DNA of 64,000 bases from Hormiphora californensis. Its lineage: Eukaryota > Ctenophora > Tentaculata > Cydippida > Pleurobrachiidae. Positions within the stretch are counted from its first letter, which is position 1; every line of letters begins with the position of its first letter. The translations under genes were made by a program, and so were the position numbers. The notes beneath the pieces are model-generated. The model made no database searches and was not told the DNA's origin. It was given only the letters and a program-made list of their open reading frames with translations. Below, piece by piece: positions 22,271-44,000 of this stretch. The DNA lies in contig CM035355.1 in the NCBI GenBank assembly GCA_020137815.1, positions 2,481,231 to 2,545,230 of the forward strand, read 5' to 3'.

Positions 22271-24577
22271 ACGGAACATACACAATTTGATTAGCAGTGC
22301 GACACATAATGACAGTGCTAAAATAGCAAATGTTGCCTGGGAGGAGACACAGGAATGTACCGCCACTTTGACCTTCACAGGAGGAAATTGGTTAGCTAAA
22401 AAGGCGAAGATGTGAGATTAAGTGAGGAGAATTAATGAATGTTTTATAAAATCTCGCGTGTTTGCACCAGATCTCTATTTCCTAGAAGATCCTGCAGCTG
22501 GGTTGTGATACAATTGTGTCTCCTTAATAATAATTAATAACCACCAATTTGTTGGTCTGGCTTGCACATTTCGTCAACTAAACAACACACAATTGCGGGG
22601 TACCAATGTTGACATGATGGAACATTCTAATGTCATAGTGCAGGTTGATATAGTACGGACACAGTGTCAGGAGACTCATAGTACAGGGTGTCATAGTATA
22701 TGCCGAACCCTTACAGAAATAAAATGCAGTGTGAGCTACAAAAAGTGTTGTAGTGACTACTGAGTACTGGACGTGACCTCTCACTACCATTTGCACTACT
22801 GCTGTATCTCTGAAGTGTATCTGCAGTCCTGATTTTCTCTCCCGCCCCTCACTACACATTTCGCTCCCGATCATTCAATCCCTTTCTCCGGTCTCCCGGC
22901 CTGTTGTCTCTACTTTTCATCCCCTCGCCCCCCCCCCCCCTCTCCCACGTTCATTGTTCATGAGATAGTTCCTACAGGATGCATGATAAAATGTGAGGGA
23001 GAGAGAGGGAGGGAGAGATTGAAAAAACAATGATCACTGCATGCAAACTGTGGAACTATAAACATGTTTTGTTAGTATTCAAAATGTGAGAAATACGGGG
23101 GAAGGAGTGATCTTTTAAAATAACAGTGAACAGTTGTTGGTCGGCTACACGCACGGTTGAAGAAGAGAGGAGAGGTAGAGAGAGATAGAGTGATAGAGAG
23201 AATGAGGGGGAGAAGAGACAGAAAGAGGGAGAGAGAAAGAGGGAGAGAGAAGGAGAAAGAAAAGAGATGAGAGGGGTTCATTCCTTGTAAAAAATGACAC
23301 GTCATAATGAGCTGTTTCAACTCGTATGGGTTCATTTGGGGGACCAGCACAGATAAGAGTTTAAACTACCGTAATGCCAATGTTGACATGGTAAATATTT
23401 CTAGCCTGTGAAATAAGGAAGAACGGAGAAATAAAGTACATACCAGGGAATCCCTAAACTCAGAATAACTTTGTTGAAAATATAAAACTAAATGATAGTA
23501 TCTACTGATGGAGGTCAGGAAGGGTGTATTTGCTTGTGGGTCACAATGTGACGGTATTGTTGATTTACATGGTATGTGTGCGGTGGTATTTGCAGATAGT
23601 TCTGCGATTGTTATTTTAGTGGTAACTGCAGCACCTGTACAAACAGGGAAACCACATTCACAGTCTGCACAACAGTATTTTACTAGCCACTCGGTTCGAT
23701 TCGGATTGAATTTTAACCTGTTTTAATGAGGGGATACCGATATGCAATGCACTCTGCAGTGAGTGGTCAGTGGACCTCTTGTTGTTTTTCATTCTTGGCG
23801 GGACCGTGTCAAGTTTCCCTGCAGCTGCCGCTGTCCCCATGCGAGGGGGTCTACCCAAGGATTTGGGGACGCGCGCTTTGGGAGAGTAGCAATGTCACTG
23901 TTTAGCAACTCTAGCTGAATGCGCGCCGCCAGAAATAGATATCTGACGGCGCGCGCACTTCCAGCCAAATCAGCGCTGGTAAGGAACCAGGTTTTGAACT
24001 GTCTCAGGTTCCCTTGAACCTCTGGGGATCTCCCGAGGTGCAAGGGAGCCCGTAGTACGCTCAGATTGAGTCGGTACCGCCACAGAGACACCTCGAGAGA
24101 TATCATATTTGACACTGACAGAATTCTGTCAGTGTCAAATATGCTATCTCTGTTCTGCAGAACAGACATGACAAAATAGTTCATTATCTGACGGTGTCTG
24201 CCAGCGCCAAACAATGAGACAACCGATTTGCAGATTGCCAAAATACCAAACCTGGGGGGGGGGGGGGTCCAGCCCTAAAAAAAGCTAAAGGTACCCTGAT
24301 TTTGTATTTGGTCGATTGCTTTTTTTATGTTGGCTTTTTTTAGCTTTTTTAGCCCTACTTTTTATGTTTTTCAGCATTCATCTTGACACATTTCCATTAA
24401 ATTTTCATCCTTCCGGACGTCTATTGACTGCATTTGTCCATTTTCTGCACATTTTTTTACCATAATCTACCGTTTACTGTCTGGCGGCGCCAGACCCCAA
24501 TTTGATTCTCAAATTCCCTAATCTGAGCGCGCGACAGTGCGCTCAGATGGGTCGCGGCGCCAGACAGACCGTTTATG

Positions 24578-24735
24578 TCCATAAAGTCCATTTTTATTCA
24601 ACTGTTCACCCCTCAACTCGTGCGCGTGCGATATTTTAATTTACGCTGCGCGTGCTACACGTTAACATGTGATAAACGCGCAAAACAATTCCGCGCACGA
24701 CTTTGGGGGGTGAACAGTTGAAAAAAAATGGACAT
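24578..24735. mobile_element. MITE, GTCCATTTTTATTCAACTG family
   Basis: Terminal repeats read GTCCATTTTTATTCAACTGT...ACAGTTGAAAAAAAATGGAC. Interior has CGTTAACATGTGATAAACGC and CCGCGCACGA. Close copies are at about 60689-60850 and 61351-61501. Confidence 0.75.
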
Positions 24736-24878
24736 TACATAGCAATTTTTGTATCCACCCCTACTGCCATTTTCTGGAGACATTTTTTCGATAAAAATAT
24801 TATTCAAATTTGATAAAAATAGTTTTTAAAAAGTTCAAAAAACGTTATAAAACGTTATAATAAAAGTTTAAAAAATTT

Positions 24879-24900
24879 GGCGTCAGCGGGATTCGAACCT
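24879..24900 (-). other. tRNA 3'-half-like sequence
   Basis: On the minus strand it reads GGTTCGAATCCCGCTGACGCC followed by A: a perfect B box/T-arm plus an acceptor-like strand. No 5' half or A box is found beside it, so it is not a functional tRNA gene; possibly a SINE-derived end. Confidence 0.4.
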
Positions 24901-25487
24901 ATATGAATCCACTAAAAACTCAATTTTAGCTTTTTTTAGCTTTTTTTAGCCTAAAAAAGCTAAAAAAAAGCTAAAAAAGCTGAAAAAGGCTAAAAAAGCT
25001 TAAAAAAGCTAAAAAAAAGCTAAAGGTACCCTGAATTTGGCCGATAGCTTAGCTTTTTTTAGGGCTGGACCCCCCCCCAAACCTTGCTTTGATTTCATTT
25101 CCAAATTCCGATCCAAGGCCAATTCACTAGAATTACTATTAGAACCTGGCAGACCTGACAGAGTAGAACCAAATAATTGCTGACATGGACAGTCAGGATA
25201 ATTGTTACTGCTCAGGTTTCAATTTGAAATTCAAAGAAACACTGTCAGGCCAATGCTCTGACCACAGTTCTCGCGCGCTCCGCGTGCAGAACATTTGAGA
25301 GAAATGAGAATAGGGTCAGGCCAATGCTCTGACAGAAGAAACACAGTTCTAAAGTTACTCAACAAGTGTTAAACGGTTGAATAAAAGTCATATATCATAA
25401 ATCGGTTCAGTATAATAATTCCTCGTCAATGTGATAATCCCTTATCTCAATTATATAAACATGAGTAAAAACAAAGTGCTAGGTTGG

Positions 25488-25806
25488 GCAAATATTCATT
25501 TGCTGCAGACTTCATCGGGTCGTCCGGACGGATACCCGTGCAGTAGACGACCCATACGGGCTCGAGACGGAGTCAGACGGGCTTGAAACGGGATTGAGAC
25601 GAAATTTCTATTAGTGACGTTCAGACGTGCTTGAGACGGGTTTGGTTTCCGTCTGATTTCAGAGGTTCCGTCTGATTTCGTCCAACACCGTCTGATTTCG
25701 TCCAATTCCGTCTAACTCCGTTTCAACGGGTAGACGCCGTCCAGACGAAAAACCCGTTTAGACGGGTACCGTCTGGACGACGTCTGCGGCAAATGAATAT
25801 TTGCCG
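25488..25806. mobile_element. Foldback element, GTCTAGACGG family (right-arm partner)
   Basis: Same termini and same position as 14373-14701 in the other arm; the interior has diverged (GAGACGG and CGTCTGATTTCG phrases). Confidence 0.7.
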
Positions 25807-26077
25807 AAAAGTTGTTTTGGGCACGTCGTTGGCATAACGCGTCATGCCAACGACTGTCGTCATGACGACATGTCCCCAGTCTGTCATCTCGGTGCCAGTC
25901 ACAGTTCACACCTAATTGTTCATAAATGCACTTGCAGGTTTCCGTTTAAATTCCGATAAAATTCTGTAAAATAATGACTCTCAGTCTCTCTCCCCAAATC
26001 CGTCCGACTGCAAAGCTGCAGAATTACATTGTAATTTACAGGGAGGCTCCCGTCATATTGGCCGCCTTGGACCCAAG

Positions 26078-35784
<9,707 letters not shown>

Positions 35785-36619
35785 TTTCGTCAATCGTCTC
35801 CAAAATCTGCCTCTATCTTGTCCAGTGAAGCTGCTACAGCGGAACAAAAGAAGTTATATGAACTTGTTTAGTAAGGGGTATGAACTATGAACTATGAACG
35901 GAGGGGGAAGTCAAACTGTGCTTTTTTAGAGCTAAACAAACACTTTCAATTCCAAGGTTAGACATAAATGAAGAATTGATTGAATTTGGCGAGAATAGAA
36001 GCTTGGCCAAAAGATCTAATTTGTATTTGCAAGTTCCATTGGGGCACTAAATCATTATATATTTCAAGCTAGCTATCGCAAAGCGGCAAAGAGCTGCTAT
36101 TGTAGAATTCAAGCTCACTCCAGGTGCACGAAAACAAGTTGGAATAATAGGCGGTAACAATTCAATGTACAATGTTCCTTGCCTTGTTTTATAAAGTAAA
36201 ACAAAAAAGGGTTTGAACAAAACAAGTATATAATGGATAGCCCGGATATCCTTGGATCAAAACAAATAAGTTGGTGAAGGTCCGTGCTTCTAACTTTTGT
36301 CATAAACTTGCACGTGCAATGCACGTTTCTGATTTTCAAACACATTACACAACATTGAGCATTTTCTATAGATCTATCATTTGCGATATAAAATGTAAAA
36401 GTTAAATCATAGACGTATAAAACACGATAGACTTGACTATAATATTAAGCATCGGCCCCTACAAATTGTACAGCAGCAAGAGGGCAGTCGGTATGTGAAT
36501 ATTGTGTGGTTAATCCCTTGTATATTGTGATAGTGTAAAGACTGGAAGGAAGCAATGAAGCATTGGATGTGAGCAGAGAAAGTTTGTAGATGTCAATCAA
36601 AACACTCCCCAGCGGTTTG

Positions 36620-36664
36620 AGAGAGACAGAGAGAGAAGTGGAGACAGAAAAAGAGAGAGAAAGA

Positions 36665-36708
<44 letters not shown>

Positions 36709-36775
36709 CAGAGACAGAGAGGGATAGAGAGAGAAACAAAGAGGGGAGAGAGAGAGATAGATAAATATAGAGAGA
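36620..36775. repeat. GA-rich microsatellite tract
   Basis: Right-arm partner of the CT-rich tract at 4995-5090 in the left arm. Confidence 0.85.
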
Positions 36776-37418
36776 ATGTATGTGAAGAACACTTTGCAAG
36801 CAACCACAGCTTCCACGGCGGGCTATGTCACTAAACAAATATAACCTGGGAAGTGGGAGTCTCGTGAATTGCCCAATTGTGGAGGGGCCATGGCCTTATC
36901 ATACTTATAGGCCTATTTTCGGCACATCACGCAGGGAATGAATACTACTGGATATTTCCAAGAATTCTGGGATATTAATTATGGGAGATTATTTTATTCA
37001 ATCTTATCGGAAAATTAGGCAGAAATAATTTACAGGATTTAATCGCGTCGGAACTTAAACCATTTATGCCCAATGCCCATACCCCGCCCATACGGCATAC
37101 TCGTATAATTATATTACCGGTAGCGTACTCTAAGTCTAACGCCTAACTTCAAGGCAGACTTTAGGTCTAAATGCAAACCCTAAAACTACAGTTAGTCTTC
37201 CAACATGTGTCGTTGCTGTCTGGCGCCGCGACCCATCTGAGCGCACTGTCTGAATCAAATGGGGTCCGGGTATGGCGCCGCCATACAGTGTCGTTGCGAG
37301 TTCGCGTATACCCTAGGACTAAGTTTTCGAGTAATTACTAAGACACTAAGTGTAGGAAGTTTTATTTTAACCCCGATATATCGGTTACCCAGATTTACCG
37401 GCAAAATCCGGCAATGAA

Positions 37419-37847
37419 GCAAATGTTCATTTGTTGCAGACGTCGCCTAGAAGCCGTTCCACCGCCGTCTAGAAAGTACCAGTCTAGACGGATTTTGATC
37501 CAGAAGGGCTTGGGACGGAGTCAGAGGTCGTTGGAACGGGCCGTCTCAATACCGGCTCCATTCTCCAATACCGACCCCAATTTGATTCCCAGTGCGCTCA
37601 GATAGGGTCGGGGCGCCAGACAGGTACCCCGTTCCAACGACGTCTGAACCCGTCTGAAGAACGTCTCTAGCTGTGATTGGTGGGCGTGACCTGAATGTAC
37701 ATGAGTCATGACCTAAACATTTCCGAGGCCCCTCACAGCTTCTGTATGGCGGCGCCATACCCCATTTGATTCTCAAACAGTGCACTCAGATGGGTCACGG
37801 CGCCAGACAGCACAGCTTCTAGACGACGTCTGCGGCAAATGAACATT
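37419..37847. mobile_element. Foldback element, GTCTAGACGG family, with nested insertions
   Basis: Ends GCAAATGTTCATTTGTTGCAG and GTCTGCGGCAAATGAACATT. The middle holds two short inserts of a TCTGAGCGCACTG/GGCGCCAGACAG palindromic family also seen at 24480-24560 and 37215-37290. Confidence 0.65.
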
Positions 37848-38284
37848 TTTGGTACAAATACAATACGCAATTTTGCTCGGTAAAATACGCAATTCTCTCC
37901 AAGGCAAATAACAATACGAGTAAGTGTTACACACCTAACCGGTGAGAACGGCTTAGCTGATCGGAAACTGAACTGGGAGTGCAAGTGAAAGCAACTCTCC
38001 CTCCGCAAGCAGCCAGGATCGAGGAATATTTTCTGTGCGCGGAGAAAGAGGTGCGCGGCTGACACCGGCGGTGAATACCTCAGATTCTCGCGCTCTTGTA
38101 TTGGGAAAACCCCGTCTATAGACGACGTCCACAGTCCTGAAAATCAATGAGTTCGCCCAACACCGTCTGATTTCGTCCAACTCCGTCTAAATGGGTAGAG
38201 ACCACGACCGTTTCAGACGTCTAAACGGCACGTAAATTTAGACCGCCTAGTAGACGCAAAACTCGTTTACTTCTGTTAGGCCAA

Positions 38285-39290
38285 TTAATAAGGGGATTTA
38301 ACGACAATTTTTGCCCAAACCGGGAAAAAATGTGTAACAAGAGTTTTCCAACGCCATTGTACTCAGAATGGACCCCTCTAACGATCCCAACCAATGCTCA
38401 AATTGAGCAGAGGGTGCTAAGGCCTCATTTCCGGATGGGCGCGGTACCTGTGTTTTCAGCCTGAGGCCAAAGCCATAGGTACCCTTAAAATAGGAGTAGA
38501 GATAAAATCGAGGGCACTGAAGTGATCAGCGTCCTCGCATTAGTGGGGGTAGGTGCTGGAATTAAGTCTCTATCTCATCAGGTTAATTAGATAATTGGAT
38601 AATTAGGTTTGCGCATAACCGTTTTTTGGCTATATGGCTATAGCCACTTTGGAATGGTTTAGAGACTTTTCATTGGTGCCATTTTGTAGGCAAAGCGAAG
38701 TTATGGGGGGGTCGACGTCGGACTTTTAAGCTCTATCTTCAACCGTTTAGCCGTTATTTGGCTTGAACGGTGTTCAAAATCGGGCTTTTTACCGTATTTT
38801 GCTAATTTGGAGCATCTTAAAAGCCAAATAACGGCTAAACGGTTGAAGATAGAGCTTAAAAGTCCGACGTCGACCCCCCATAACTTCGCTTTGCCTACAA
38901 AATGGCACCAATGAAAAGTCTCTAAACCAATCATAAGTGGCTATAACCATATAGCCAAAAAACGGTTATGCGCAAACCTAATTATCCAATTATCTAATTA
39001 ACCTGATGAGATAGAGACTTAATTCCAGCACCTACCCCCACTAATGCGAGGACGCTGATCACTTTAGTGCCCTCGATTTTATCTCTACTCCTATTTTAAG
39101 GGTACCTATGGCTTTGGCCTCAGGCTGAAAACACAGGTACCGCGCCCACCCGGAAATGAGGCCTTAGCACCCTCTGCTCAATTTGAGCATTGGTTGGGAT
39201 CGTTAGAGGGGTCCATTCTGAGTACAATGGCGTTGGAAAACTCTTGTTACACATTTTTTCCCGGTCAAGCTGAAACATCCCCTTATTAAA
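38285..39290. repeat. Long palindrome, about 475-bp arms
   Basis: 38285-38764 pairs with 38821-39290 (reverse complement, near-perfect in the inner 440 bp, diverging at the outer tips AATAAGGGG/CCCCTTATT). The loop is about 56 bases. It sits just downstream of the intact CAP gene and has no match in the left arm. Confidence 0.88.
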
Positions 39291-39632
39291 TGCTCTGACC
39301 ACAGTTCTGAGAGAAATGATAATAGAGTCAGGCCAATGCTCAGACAGGTCTAGTGTCTACTTCTAGTTCTAGACAGGTGCCGTCGCGTCTGGACGACGTC
39401 GTCGGAATTGAATGCGGCAAATGCAAATGCCGATATTATGAAATCGTATCATTTCAGTTTAGAAAAATAAAATCGTTTTAGTTCTACAATTTGTAGAGTA
39501 CAAAATAGTGTTTTTAGAAACTAAATTCCCAACAGGGTACCCTCTTTGCCTCACACCCACAGTCACAACTTCAAAAATAGAGTTCGAACTTGCTTCCGGG
39601 TGTTTATCAAACGTCCATTCCTCTCCAACAAA

Positions 39633-40736
39633 TCACATGATGGAACAACCCGACTTCTTCTTCTTCACATTCTTCTTGAATTCTGACCTTGCCAGCACGT
39701 TACCCTGGGGGAGAGAGAAACATGTGATAAAGACCTTTCCTCCTAGTCCTATACTAGATAGTTATTCTGGTGGCGCCGTTCGTGACCCGATCTTAGCACA
39801 CTGTCAGATTTGAGAATCAAAACGGGGTCAGATCACGTCAGGCGGCTACTACGAAGATTTAACTTTAAGGAAGGTAAAAACTAAAAACCAACCTGTGGGA
39901 TATAATTGCAGCAGATGAATGCTTTGTCATTATCTTTTGCTATGGCCATGCCCATTTTAGTTGTATCTTTCCATACTAGCTGGGTGAAGTGTCCTGTTTT
40001 CTTGCTGAACCCTGGGAACCAGAAGCTGTACTTCTTTACCTCGTTGTACCTGGATAAGATAATTAACAAGAGTAGATCACTTGGTCATGGAGAGTTGTGA
40101 GCAGTGATATCGACCTGAATCAATATGGATTGATTGATTTGATAAAAGCCATTGGCGTGGAACCCCGCGCCGTTAGTGGACCCTACACTGACACGTACTG
40201 TCTGCCGCCGCCGACCCCATCTGAGAATCAAATGGGGGTATGGCGGATGTATAAACACTGATCATGCTAAATATCAAACCGTATGACTGACATGAAAAAT
40301 ACACCTACCACGCATCAACTGCCTCCTGAGCCATTCCCTCATCAGTTTTCTTAAGGTTACCCCTCGTCATGTAGTACGCCCAAATGTTCTCACCCATGTC
40401 CACAGCCCGCCTGAAACAAGAGCAATCATTTTGGTTTCTTATTGAACCGCATTTCGTTCCGTTTTTAACAAAATATCAGTCTCAGGGGTTCAAGTTCATT
40501 GTACTGAGCTAGCTGTCCTAGTTTTCAAATTGCAAGCAAGAGGTACAACAACCAACTACTTTAACATCTCTTGTTAATAACCTGTCTTGACTATGCCCGA
40601 AGGTGTTTGTCCTCAGCAGGTGGGCAGCCCAGTCCCTAGCATGGGCCTCACACTGGTGGTCCCAGGAGAGGGGCGGGGCTCTGTGCTGGGACCGATGGTG
40701 ATTATGCCGGTCCAGCGACACCGACTTGAATGTCAT
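39633..40736 (-). CDS. GAPR-1-like CAP-domain protein with polybasic tail and CaaX box
   Basis: Four exons on the minus strand: 40736-40582, 40410-40309, 40049-39893, 39704-39633, joining in frame to 161 codons. The CAP (SCP/TAPS) fold is shown by LDRHNHHRSQHRAPPLSWD, the HSQD site, MGENIWAYY, VDAWYNEVKKYSF, then KKTGHFTQLVWKDTTKMG (the CAP1 signature) and FICCNYIP. There is no signal peptide, as in the Golgi-associated GAPR-1/GLIPR2 group (about 154 residues). The last exon encodes GNVLARSEFKKNVKKKKSG and ends C-S-I-M at the stop: a lysine-rich stretch followed by a CaaX box of the farnesylated type. Mammalian GAPR-1 is held on membranes by myristate, so this protein would be anchored from its other end. 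The exon-1 donor (GTTATT) is weak. Membrane anchoring is inference. Confidence 0.85.
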
Positions 40737-40992
40737 TTCAGTTCCTCCCTTTTCTAAAAATGGGAGAATTTTATCGAATCTGGCCTGGCAAGAGCTTCAA
40801 AACTGTAACCAAAAGGAAACCTTTAAAAGTCACAAGTAAGTAACAAAGAGTAGCAAGGAAGAAGAATATATTGGTGGGCAGGTAATTTAGCGGGGGAGAG
40901 GGAAGGAGACATATTATAATAGACATAGATAATCACCAACTAAACAAACTGTGACGCAATCACAATGTTAGGAAACTTCCTAGGATTTTCTT

Positions 40993-41026
<34 letters not shown>

Positions 41027-44000
41027 ACACCCCTCCCTCAGTTTGTATTGCAGGAGTTACTGACCCAATCAAGAATGCGCTCCGAGTAGCCGGCGTGTTA
41101 ATATGCTAATTGCATATGAGGGAAGAGATGAGGAAGTGAAGAAGTAGAGACATAGAGAGAATGTGGCTCCCGAGAGAGAAAAGGAGAGATAGAGACTATG
41201 GGTCATGAGAGAGAAAGGGAAGGATAGGTAAAGGTGGGGATGCAGAGGCATAGTGAGAAATAAAATAAAATAGGAAAACAGTTAAAGCAGGTGTGCGATT
41301 CATACCGAGTTACTGTTACACGAACTGAGTTACACTCAATGAATCCTTTAAAGCGATGACGCGAGTCTCGACACAAAGGACCACCAACACAAAGATGAGG
41401 TAATGATCTAACAGAAATTCAGCCCTAAAATATAGCTGGCAAAGCCCATGTAAATTTGAAAGGAGTCGAGAGGACAGTTTTGAAGTTAGCATGAAGAAAA
41501 GTAACTACTCTTCTTTGGAAGAAGTCTAGAAGAGAACATGAAGCTCTAATTTGTCGAGCCATCCAGGTAAGTGTGGTGTTAGGAAGCAGAAGTCCTAACT
41601 CTTTGAAGGAAGGACCGACGAAAAGAACTTTGAGAGAGGGATGGTGATTATTAAAAATATACAGGCAGGCGACTGAGAAATATGATATGTGTGAAGATAA
41701 TGCGATGCTGTCATCAACACACGGCTGTTTAGACCTGGTGAGATAGAGAGAGAGGGAGGGAGGGAGAGATTGCAGTCACAGGAAGCTTCGTGCAATAGAC
41801 GCATATTTCGTCACAAGGAAGCTCACTCGGTGTAAACGTTACATTGTGTCCTGACTCATGGAATAGTGCTGGCTCTTTGAATAGTCATAAGGATTCCAGA
41901 CTTTAGATACATTCACCAAAAACGAAAGTTAGATCACTTTTGAAATGATATGAGATACCAGACTTGACAAGGGTACCTAAATCCCGGAGACCAGATAGAA
42001 TTCGCCTTAACAGTTGCCTTGCTCTGGGTAGGGTGCTGAAAGATGCTACTACTATAATAGACGATTAGTGACTGTTAGGCGAGGTAAGGGGAAGATAGAA
42101 AATGAAGTGAGAGACGCCTAAAAAGAGACAACGTAGTGTGATGACGAGACTCATGAACAATTACGGAAGTTGTTTGATCAAGTGTCAAAAAGAAAAACAT
42201 GCTTCTGAGTAACTTTACACTGTATCTCTTCTGTAAATTACAGTGATGAGTAAACTAATTTGAATTGACAGCCCTCACAGAACGGTTACCGGTGTAAGAA
42301 GTGAGGGTCGCGAAGCTAGTCAAAATTAGGAGACGTTTATTCCATCACCAAAACATGTGCAATGACACGTTGGTGTAAAATCTAGTGATGTGTAAATCTC
42401 AGATGAGGACTAATGTTGAATAGTGTGATTTCAAAACGAAAAATATATAAGGTCTAGCTCAGCAAGATATGTGTTCTTACAGCAGCTTTTCCGACAGTGA
42501 TCCCTCAACTCCACCCAACCCTGTCAGGCTAATGCTCTGACAGATCTAACCCAAAAGACTGTAGTCTGTACCTAAACCAAATGAGACTGAGACTCTAGGT
42601 CACCCAAGATACCAATGTAAGACTGAGACTGAGAAAGGGGATGATGTGCCAGATGAATGAACACACACATGTGACATCCGATCTAATAAATCTACACCAT
42701 GTGACCATGTCTGTGTTGTGATCATGTTACACCTTGCTAGTGTAGAAGTAAACCTCCAATATGAAGTTGTAGAGCGGCCACCTGGAGTAGGGTGACGTAG
42801 GTACTTATAAACCAATCTGGAGAATTCAGAGCACTACTAAAATAATGGAACTTCTACCGGCCCGATAATGAAACCCGTACCTCCCTGCAGCACACATATG
42901 GCCTGTTCGTATATGCATCCATCCAATAATCATTTTGAATTTGAACGAATTGACAGATACGTCAATTTATACGAAACGATATTATTTTAACCAAATATCA
43001 TACAAGGGGTTCATTTTTGATTTTATTTTTTGCAAAGAAAAACCAACATCATATCATCTACATTTTTACATTCATTTCTTACCGAGTTGATCACAGGTCA
43101 TATTTCCTCCTTTTATACTTTTCTAACCACTGCCAAGAATGCAGTCAAGTAAACAACGGGTACCTGAAATAGAGATAGAGAGAGAGAGAGAGCGAGAGAG
43201 AGAGAGAGAAAAAAAGCTAATGACAGGGGGCAGCTGTATGCATCGCTTGACCAACATAAGTTGTACTATAAATACACATGAATAAAGGTAGAGAATAAAA
43301 GATCTATCCTATCAGCCATATGAATGATATTGATTGAGTCATTTGTAGTTAATTCATTTCTTACTCTTTTTGATGGTTCTGATAGTGATTCGTGAGGAAT
43401 ACACCACTCTCTTCACCCCGGCCCCCAAGTATTTTCTAGTGTAATGGCAATAGCAGTTCAATTCCCCTAGGGAGGTCAGTTAACAACCATTTGGATACCC
43501 CCACATATGGCAACTATCATGTGATAGATGGTATTATTTTCCTGGCGACGAAATAATATTTCTGAAACGCCCTGTCTAATTATGTGAAGGAATTAATATT
43601 ACAATTATCATATACAGGTATGCCGTCAGCCAGGCAGCTGAAACCACACTATTATTTAAGGAGCCATATCTTTTTTAAAACGTGCTTTATGTTTGGTCTG
43701 ACGAAACCAATATTCGATATCAATACAGCGACTAATAGATGACTATGTGCCGTGTTCCAGTGTGTGTACCAAGTGTACTGTTAGTAGTAGGGATTTACCA
43801 TCTGGCCCTTAGGAATAGGCGATACTTTCTCTTTCCCATATAATAGGCCGCGTATAAGCTCTATAAATAAGCTCCTCTCTGAAAAGTATTGAATATTCTT
43901 CCCTATATTGATCGTGATGGCACAATATGAAATTTTTTGACATGTTCCTTGCCTGTCAGCTCTCACACCGGGCCGAAGACAGTTTTAGATAAAGTGATTG

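Larger units (their letters stand above)
24254..25078. mobile_element. Terminal-inverted-repeat element with nested MITE and tRNA-like piece
   Basis: Ends are G-run + GTCCAGCCCTAAAAAAAGCT and the complement AGCTTTTTTTAGGGCTGGAC + C-run. The flanks share CCAAACCT (8 bp), consistent with a hAT-like target duplication, though the G/C run blurs the border. Inside are many TAAAAAAGCT units, a nested element at 24578-24735, and a tRNA 3'-half-like piece near 24880. No ORF. Confidence 0.65.
19388..25206. other. Gene-free repeat-rich spacer
   Basis: No supported gene. After the ATPase 3' UTR come GA/CT-rich stretches (20.34-20.62, 20.96-21.26, 21.66-21.79, 22.09-22.27, 23.16-23.27 kb), a perfect 40-bp palindrome around GACAGAATTCTGTC (24104-24143) and a large terminal-repeat element (24254-25078). 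The long serine/leucine or arginine/glutamate ORFs here are translated microsatellite. Confidence 0.75.

Noticed and set aside
22025-22378. Long Ser-Leu and Arg-Glu ORFs
   Set aside because: They translate (GA)n/(CT)n runs and appear on both strands in several frames; the same holds near 20.4, 21.6, 31.5, 36.7, 45.3 and 52.9 kb.
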